Translations under genes and position numbers: made by a program | Assembly: GCF_017813235.1 (NCBI RefSeq) | Contig: NZ_JAGISH010000003.1 | Coordinates: forward strand, 233,571 to 297,570 | Direction of reading: 5' to 3' | Length of the DNA stretch: 64,000 nt | Source of the DNA: Sagittula salina | GTDB lineage: Bacteria; Pseudomonadota; Alphaproteobacteria; Rhodobacterales; Rhodobacteraceae | The notes under the pieces: model-generated | Seen by the model: the letters and a program-made list of their open reading frames with translations, nothing else | Told to the model about the DNA's origin: nothing | Databases searched by the model: none | Shown here: positions 58,733 through 64,000 of the stretch, piece after piece | Layout of the letters: every line of letters begins with the position of its first letter | Numbering within the stretch: position 1 is the stretch's first letter

Positions 58733-59173
58733 ATGACGACACCCCGCCTTGCCGCCCGCGCGGTGATCCTGCATGACGACCGGCTTCTGCTGGTGAACGC
58801 CTGGCCCGACCGGCGCAACACGCTGTGGTGCGCGCCCGGCGGCGGGGTAGAGAGCGGGTCCTCGATCCCCGACAACCTCGCCCGTGAGGTCCACGAGGAA
58901 ACCGGCCTGACCGTCGCGGTCGGCCCGCCCTGCCTCGTGAACGAATTCCACGACCCGAAGGGCAGCTTTCATCAGGTAGAGGTGTTCTTCCGCTGCACGA
59001 TCACGTCCGGGCAGATCAGCGACGACTGGCAGGACCCCGAAGGCATCGTGCACAGTCGGCGCTTCTTCGCCCGCGCGGAAATCGCCGGATTGAGCCTCAA
59101 ACCAGAAAGCCTGAAACGCCTCGCGTGGGAGGAAGGCTTTGCCTACGATCCGCTGGAACCGATCCTCAGGTAG
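58733..59173 (+). CDS. NUDIX hydrolase
   Basis: This 146-residue pyrophosphohydrolase has the Nudix box GGGVESGSSIPDNLAREVHEETGL. The catalytic REVHEETGL core is intact, but the first box Glu is replaced by Ser, a tolerated variation. The substrate is unknown. Its last 31 bases overlap the 3' end of the convergent EamA gene. It is divergent from phnM with a 39-base gap. Confidence 0.88.
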   Translation: MTTPRLAARAVILHDDRLLLVNAWPDRRNTLWCAPGGGVESGSSIPDNLAREVHEETGLTVAVGPPCLVNEFHDPKGSFHQVEVFFRCTITSGQISDDWQDPEGIVHSRRFFARAEIAGLSLKPESLKRLAWEEGFAYDPLEPILR

Positions 59174-59988
59174 CGCGGCCCCAGCACCGACAGCGCCACG
59201 CCCCCCAGCACCACGCAGGCCGCAAGAACGAAACGCCCGGTCAGGGCCTCCCCGAGGAAAACCACACCGCCCGCCATGGCGATCACCGGCACCGTCAGTT
59301 GCGCCACCGCCGCCACCGCGCCGTCCAGCCGGGGCAGCACCGCATACCAAAGCGCGTAGCCCAGCCCGGAGGTCACCGCCCCCGAAACCACGGCCATGGC
59401 AAACCCGAAATCCGACCACCCCGACCCGGCAAGGGGCATCGCCAGCAGCATCAACGGTGCGGCCACCGCGAAATTCGCCGCCGTCGCCGCCAAAGGATCG
59501 CCCGCCCCGCGGCCAACGAGCGAATAGACGCCCCAGCCCGCGCCCGCCAATGCCATCGCCCCCCCTTGCCAGAGCGACACCGCCGGCCCCGCCCCCGGCC
59601 AGAGCAGCCAGATCAAACCGCAAAACGCCACAGCTGTACCCAGCCAGCGCAGGACCCCGGGCCGTTCCCCCGCCAGCATCGCCCCGCCAACCATCGTCAC
59701 CTGCACGCAACCAAACAGGATCAGCGCCCCAAGCCCGGAATCGAGTCCGGTGTAAGCCAGCGAAAACCCCGCGACGTAGACAAGCAGACCCAGAACACCG
59801 CCGATCCTTCCCGAACCACGCCATGGCACCCGCCCGCGCGCCAGCGCAACCAGCACCACCGCCCCGGCCCAAAGCCGCACCAAGCCGAACACAACCGGGT
59901 CCAGTCCCGCCACGATCCCGGCGCGGGTCAGCACGGAATTCGCCGCAAACGCCGCCATCACCACGGCGACCCACGCAAAGGTCTTCAT
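59143..59988 (-). CDS. EamA/DMT family transporter
   Basis: This 281-residue protein has ten hydrophobic helices in two EamA repeats (about 5-130 and 145-275), the drug/metabolite transporter fold. Typical sequence includes GLVRLWAGAVVLVALA near helix 2 and the second-repeat LDGAVAAVAQLTVPVIAMAGGVVFLGEAL. The substrate cannot be assigned. Its 3' end overlaps the Nudix gene on the other strand by 31 bases. Confidence 0.88.
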   Translation of the reverse strand: MKTFAWVAVVMAAFAANSVLTRAGIVAGLDPVVFGLVRLWAGAVVLVALARGRVPWRGSGRIGGVLGLLVYVAGFSLAYTGLDSGLGALILFGCVQVTMVGGAMLAGERPGVLRWLGTAVAFCGLIWLLWPGAGPAVSLWQGGAMALAGAGWGVYSLVGRGAGDPLAATAANFAVAAPLMLLAMPLAGSGWSDFGFAMAVVSGAVTSGLGYALWYAVLPRLDGAVAAVAQLTVPVIAMAGGVVFLGEALTGRFVLAACVVLGGVALSVLGPRYLRIGSSGS

Positions 59989-59999
59989 GCCGCCCCCTG

Positions 60000-60055
60000 C
60001 TTCTTTGGTTCAGAAATACCGCGATGGGGGGCCGGGGGAAGCAGTGCTTCCCCCG
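60000..60055 (+). repeat. Dispersed intergenic element, copy C
   Basis: The core CTTCTTTGGTTCAGAAATAC is followed by CGCGATGGGGGG and a GGGGGAAGC/GCTTCCCCC hairpin. It lies between the EamA gene start and the smc stop. Copies A and B share the same core plus hairpin design. Confidence 0.65.
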
Positions 60056-60109
60056 CTAAGCGCGCCGCCGGCGCGCGCGGGTCGCCCGGCGCCAGCCGGG
60101 GGAAACTCC

Positions 60110-63100
60110 TCACGCCACCAGCTTCTCGGCGCGTTTCAGATCGACCGAGACCAGCTGCGACACGCCCTGTTCCTGCATGGTCACGCCGAAAAGCCGGTCC
60201 ATCCGCGCCATGGTCACGGCGTGGTGCGTGATGACAAGGAACCGCGTTTCGGTCCGGCGGCACATCTCGTCCAGCATATCGCAGAACCGTGTCACGTTGG
60301 CGTCGTCCAGCGGGGCGTCGACCTCGTCCAGGACACAGATCGGCGAGGGGTTCGCCATGAAGACGGCAAAGATCAGCGCCAGACAGGTCAGCGTCTGCTC
60401 CCCCCCCGACATCAGCGAGAGCACCGACAGCTTCTTGCCCGGCGGCTGGCACATGATTTCCAGCCCCGCTTCCAGCGGGTCGTCGGATTCCACCATCACG
60501 AGGTTCGCCTCGCCGCCACCAAAGAGATGCGTGAAGAGCATGGTGAAATTGGCGTTGACCTGTTCGAAAGCGGTCAGCAGCCGCTCCCGCCCCTCCTTGT
60601 TCAAGGAGGCAATCCCTGTGCGAAGGGCCTTCACCGCTTCCTCCAGGTCGTTCTTTTCCGCCACCAGCGTATCGTGCTCGGTCTGCACCTCGCGGGCGTC
60701 CTCCTCGGCGCGCAGGTTCACCGCGCCAAGCGCGTCCCGCGCGCGTTTCAGGCGCGCCACCTCGACCTCGATCCGCTCCGCATCACCAAGGTCTTCCGGC
60801 CCCACATCCAGCGTCTCGATCAGCTTGGCGGGGGTGGTTTCCAGGGCTTCCTCTATGCGGAGAGCGGCGGCCTGAACGGACTCGCGCGCGGCCTCGGCGC
60901 GGGCCTCGGCGCGGGCGCGGGCCTCGCGCGAATCGCCCGCCAGCCGCTCGGCCTCGCGCTCTGCGGTCACGGCATCGCGCAGCACCGTTTCCGCCTCGAT
61001 CAGCTTGTCGTGGGCCCGGTCCTTGCGCTCCTGAGCCGCCTCGATCCCCTCGGTCAGTTCCTCGCGCTGGGTGGCCAGCGTCTCCGGCACCTCATGGGCG
61101 TCGGCCAGTTCGTCCTCGGCATCGGCCTTGCGCTCCGCCAGTTCCTCAGCCCGCGCGGTGGCGTTCTCCAACCGCAAGCGCCAGCCCGAAAGCTCCTTTG
61201 TCACCTGCTGCGCGCGGCCCTTGCGGGCCTCGCCCTCGCGGCGCAACTCGTCCGCTGCCGAACGCCGCGCCATCATCGTCATGCGCGCGGCCTCGACCGT
61301 CATCTTCACATCCTCGAAGCGGGCCCGCACCTCCTCGAGGTCCTCCAGATCCTCCTGCGCGCGTTCCGCCTCGCGCAGTTGCGCCCGCGCAGCACCCGCC
61401 TCTTCCTCGAAGCGCTTCACCGCCAGCGCCGCGCTCTCGGCCTTGCCCTCGGCCATATCGCGTTCCGCCTCGGCGCGCGACAACGCCCGCGCCGCGTCGG
61501 TTACGCGCTGATCCGCCATGCGGCGCGCCTCGCGGGCATCCTTGTCAGCGCGGGTCAATTCCGCCAGCCGCGCCACCAGCGCGTCATGCGCCGCCTGCGT
61601 GCCTTCCAGAACCGCCGAGGCCTCCGCCATCTCCTGCTTCAACGCCTCCAGCCGGTTCAGCTGCTCCAGCCGGAGTGCCGCCGCCGAGGGCTGATCCTCC
61701 GACCACGCCCGGAAGCCGTCCCACCGCCACAGGTCGCCTTCGAGCGAAACCAGCCGCTGGCCGGGCTTCAGAAGCCCCTGCAGGCGTGTGCCGTCCTCCG
61801 CCCCCACCAGACCGATCTGCGACAGCCGCCGCGACAGCACTTCAGGGACCGACACATGCTGCGCCAGCGAAGTCACCCCCTCCGGCAGAGATTGCGTGAC
61901 ATCATAGGCGGGCAACACGCGCCAGCCCGACGGGCCGTCGTCATCCACTTCCGGCGCGCGCAGGTCGTCTGCCAACGCCGCGCCAAGCGCCTTTTCAAAA
62001 CCCTGCTCCACCTGCAGACGATCGAGGATCTGCCCGCCCTCGGCGGTGTCGCGATCCAGAAGCCGCGCCAGCGCAGTCACCTCGGCGCGCAGCGCGTTCA
62101 TCACGCCTTCGGCCTCTGACCGTTCGCCGCGCGCCTCCGCCTCGCGGGTCTGGCACTCGGCGCGGGCGGCTTCGGCGTCGGTCAGCAGGTCTTCTGCGCG
62201 CTCGGCCATGTCCTGCGCGTCCATCTGGCGGCCCTGCGCGTCCTGGGCGGCCTCGCGCGTGGCCGACAGACGCCCCTTGGCCTCCGCCACCGCGTGCCGC
62301 GCCTTCCCGGCCTCGGCCTCCCCGCGCGCCACCGTCCGCTGGCAATCGGCAAGGTAGCGCTGCGCCGACTGGTGGCGGGCCGCCAGCCGCGCCACGTCCT
62401 CGGTCATCTGGCCAAGGTCCGCCTCGCGCGCCTGCAACACGTCCGAGGCCTCGTGCGCCGCGTCCTGCGCTTCTTCCAGCCTATCATCATGGCCCTCGGA
62501 GGCCTTCGCCAGCTCGCGCGCCTCCCAGTCCAGCCGTTCGATGGTTTCGCCCGCGTCGCGGTTCAGCACCTCCTCGCGGGCCATGTCCTGGTCCAGTTGG
62601 GCGATGCGCTTGCGCAGGGTTTCGATCCGCGCGGCGGCCTGCTTTTCCTTATCCGAAAGCGCATCGCGCTGCACCATCAACCGCTGCAGGATCGCCGCCG
62701 CGATGGCGTCCTCCTCGCGCAACGCGGGCAGGGTTTCCTCGCCTCTGGCGCGGGCCGTCGCCGCCTCGCGTGCCGTGCGCTCCGCGGTCGCAGCCGCCGT
62801 CACCAGCGCACGCAGCGCGTCCTCTGCCGATGCGCGGGACTGATCCGCCTCCTGCCAGCGGCGGTACAGCAGCATGCCTTCGGCCTGCCGCAACTCCTCG
62901 CCGATCTGGCGGTACCGCTGCGCCTGCCGGGCCTGCCGCGCCAATTGGCCGAGTTGCCCGGCCAGCTGTTCCACCACGTCATCGACGCGCAGCAGATTGG
63001 CCTCTGTGCTGCGCAGTTTCAACTCCGCCTCGTGGCGGCGCTGATACAGGCCGCCGATCCCGGCGGCGTCTTCCAGAACCTTGCGGCGGTTCTGCGGTTT

Positions 63101-63565
63101 GGCGTTGATCAGCTCCGCGATCTGCCCCTGTCGCACCAGCGCAGGCGAGGTCGCCCCCGTCGCCGCATCGGCAAAAAGCATCTGCACGTCGCGCGCCCGC
63201 GTGTCCTTGCTGTTCACCTTGTAGGCGGAGCCAACGTCGCGTGTGATCCGCCGCGTCACCTCGAGCGTGTCGCTGTCGTTGAAACCCGCAGGGGCCACAC
63301 GGTCCTGATTGTCGATGACAAGGCTGACCTCGGCGTAGTTCCGCGCCGGCCGGGAGGCGGCGCCGGCAAAGATCACGTCCTCCATGCCCCCGCCGCGCAT
63401 GGCCTTGGCACGGGTTTCGCCCATCACCCAGCGCAGCGCCTCCAGGAGGTTCGACTTGCCACAGCCATTGGGTCCGACGACGCCCGTCAGACCTGTCGAG
63501 ATCATCAGGTCGGTCGGGTCGACGAAGCTCTTGAAGCCGGTCAGACGAAGCCTTGAAAACTGCAC
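60110..63565 (-). CDS. smc: Chromosome partition protein SMC
   Basis: This 1151-residue condensin ATPase organises and segregates the chromosome. Walker A is GPNGCGKSN (31-39). Long coiled-coil arms (about 165-480 and 640-985) flank a hinge (about 500-620) that includes RLVSLEGDLWRWDGF. The C-terminal head has the signature LSLMSGGEQTLTCLAL and Walker B ICVLDEVDAPLDDANV. The start is GTG at 63565 (VQFSRLRLTGFKSFVD) with AAGGGA seven bases upstream; ATG starts further upstream lack SMC sequence. No scpA/scpB is adjacent. Confidence 0.97.
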   Translation of the reverse strand: MQFSRLRLTGFKSFVDPTDLMISTGLTGVVGPNGCGKSNLLEALRWVMGETRAKAMRGGGMEDVIFAGAASRPARNYAEVSLVIDNQDRVAPAGFNDSDTLEVTRRITRDVGSAYKVNSKDTRARDVQMLFADAATGATSPALVRQGQIAELINAKPQNRRKVLEDAAGIGGLYQRRHEAELKLRSTEANLLRVDDVVEQLAGQLGQLARQARQAQRYRQIGEELRQAEGMLLYRRWQEADQSRASAEDALRALVTAAATAERTAREAATARARGEETLPALREEDAIAAAILQRLMVQRDALSDKEKQAAARIETLRKRIAQLDQDMAREEVLNRDAGETIERLDWEARELAKASEGHDDRLEEAQDAAHEASDVLQAREADLGQMTEDVARLAARHQSAQRYLADCQRTVARGEAEAGKARHAVAEAKGRLSATREAAQDAQGRQMDAQDMAERAEDLLTDAEAARAECQTREAEARGERSEAEGVMNALRAEVTALARLLDRDTAEGGQILDRLQVEQGFEKALGAALADDLRAPEVDDDGPSGWRVLPAYDVTQSLPEGVTSLAQHVSVPEVLSRRLSQIGLVGAEDGTRLQGLLKPGQRLVSLEGDLWRWDGFRAWSEDQPSAAALRLEQLNRLEALKQEMAEASAVLEGTQAAHDALVARLAELTRADKDAREARRMADQRVTDAARALSRAEAERDMAEGKAESAALAVKRFEEEAGAARAQLREAERAQEDLEDLEEVRARFEDVKMTVEAARMTMMARRSAADELRREGEARKGRAQQVTKELSGWRLRLENATARAEELAERKADAEDELADAHEVPETLATQREELTEGIEAAQERKDRAHDKLIEAETVLRDAVTAEREAERLAGDSREARARAEARAEAARESVQAAALRIEEALETTPAKLIETLDVGPEDLGDAERIEVEVARLKRARDALGAVNLRAEEDAREVQTEHDTLVAEKNDLEEAVKALRTGIASLNKEGRERLLTAFEQVNANFTMLFTHLFGGGEANLVMVESDDPLEAGLEIMCQPPGKKLSVLSLMSGGEQTLTCLALIFAVFMANPSPICVLDEVDAPLDDANVTRFCDMLDEMCRRTETRFLVITHHAVTMARMDRLFGVTMQEQGVSQLVSVDLKRAEKLVA

Positions 63566-63671
63566 GCGCGATTCCCTTCTGAGAGGGGAAACATGCCGTG
63601 TCCGGGTCGGGGAAGTCAATCAGGCGCAGGGCGCATATGGCGGAACCCCGCGCGTTCTCCACAAGATATGG

Positions 63672-64000
63672 TCAACGCCTGCTGCATTCCAGGTCAATTG
63701 CACCGTGTCCGGCGTCGTACACCTCACAAAACAGCGTATGCGGGCGTTTCGGCATCCCGGGGGCGCTGCGGCCCGCGCAGGCCAGACCAACCCACATCAT
63801 CGCGGGATCGCCCATGATCCACAACGCACGGCAGCCGGTTTCCTTCTGTGCGGCGATGCCGGCCTTGCGTGCCACCTCTGGAAACCGGGGCAGGACTTCG
63901 GAAGAGGTGCGAATGGCCTCCACCACATCGCCCCGACGCCGCAGGGTGAAGCGGGTTCCCTCGACCTCACGCATCACCTTTGGTGCGCCGGAGAAACCCG
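63672..64000 (-). CDS. Hypothetical protein, 5' end probably outside the window
   Basis: I do not recognise a family with certainty. From the first internal ATG the protein is 101 residues, beginning MMREVEGTRFTLRRRGDVVE and containing a GCRALWIMGDPAMMWVGLAC segment with a later single Cys. The frame stays open to the window edge and reads GFSGAPK before that ATG, so the start, possibly with a lipoprotein or signal sequence, may lie beyond base 64000. It lies upstream of smc on the same strand. Predicted fold and role are unknown. Confidence 0.6.
   Translation of the reverse strand, partial: GFSGAPKVMREVEGTRFTLRRRGDVVEAIRTSSEVLPRFPEVARKAGIAAQKETGCRALWIMGDPAMMWVGLACAGRSAPGMPKRPHTLFCEVYDAGHGAIDLECSRR

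Noticed and set aside
58694..59974. Upstream extension of the phnM reading frame by about 427 codons
   Set aside because: The extension is antisense to the Nudix gene and overlaps the EamA gene; PhnM similarity starts at 58693.

Overview
The window is a GC-rich chromosomal segment (my estimate is mid-60% GC) from an alphaproteobacterium, most probably a marine Rhodobacterales (Roseobacter-group) species. The evidence is the rpmH-rnpA-yidD-ttcA...yidC-engB-argB block, an ATP12-type chaperone next to HAD/rluC/crcB, a class II inorganic pyrophosphatase, a phosphatidylcholine synthase, a bifunctional Sat/APS kinase of the roseobacter type, Hint_2 and RTX-type proteins, and DUF1150/Hsp20 and DUF465 genes. 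Most of the window is housekeeping DNA packed into short, translationally coupled operons with many 4-bp stop/start overlaps. No tRNA, rRNA, CRISPR array or intact insertion sequence was seen.

Layout. 1-3.6 kb: a sensor kinase, a mercuric-reductase-like flavoprotein and a TVP38 membrane protein, all on the minus strand. 4.1-12.3 kb (plus): rpmH, rnpA, yidD and ttcA behind a near-consensus promoter, then an EAL phosphodiesterase, yidC, engB, argB, an Fe-S protein and a SixA-type phosphatase. 12.3-17.8 kb (minus): an orphan amino-acid binding protein, atp12-HAD-rluC-crcB and a Do-like protease. 18-24.8 kb: a host-attachment-family protein, then the 3' half of the spc/alpha ribosomal operon (rplO-secY-adk-rpsM-rpsK-rpoA-rplQ, minus). 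That operon has its own promoter and is interrupted between adk and rpsM by a terminator plus a frameshifted gene remnant. 25-31.6 kb: pcs, a CoA-transferase, a DsbA-like protein, dciA, mutY, alkB and ppaC. 31.7-36.7 kb: a 1669-residue secreted nuclease with N-terminal RTX-like repeats and three tandem LTD repeats. 36.9-39.8 kb: the xylBA xylose operon. 40-43.3 kb: ubiK, lgt, a MidA-type methyltransferase, a PgeF/YfiH-type protein and a 47-codon gene. 43.7-46.8 kb: a Hint protein, an Lrp regulator, trxB and rraB. 47.2-49.4 kb: an in-frame fusion of an EPS-associated MarR-type regulator to sulfate adenylyltransferase/APS kinase. 49.7-52.5 kb: an outer-membrane beta-barrel protein, Mu-like phage structural gene fragments and a decayed second copy of the barrel. 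52.8-64 kb: DUF1150/Hsp20, DUF465, purEK, an MFS pump, an orphan phnM, a Nudix hydrolase, an EamA transporter, smc and a partial hypothetical gene.

The most unusual items are three. (1) The regulator-Sat-CysC fusion has a perfect inverted repeat just upstream and an internal ribosome binding site at the enzyme start. (2) The accessory patch at 49.7-52.5 kb carries phage-head gene fragments in the order gpT, decoration protein, gpI, flanked by an intact and a ruined copy of the same barrel protein. (3) The ribosomal operon has been split and interrupted. A dispersed intergenic element (core resembling CTTCTT-GG-AAATAC-CG followed by a hairpin) occurs three times. All functional calls rest on motifs recognised by eye; no database search was run.
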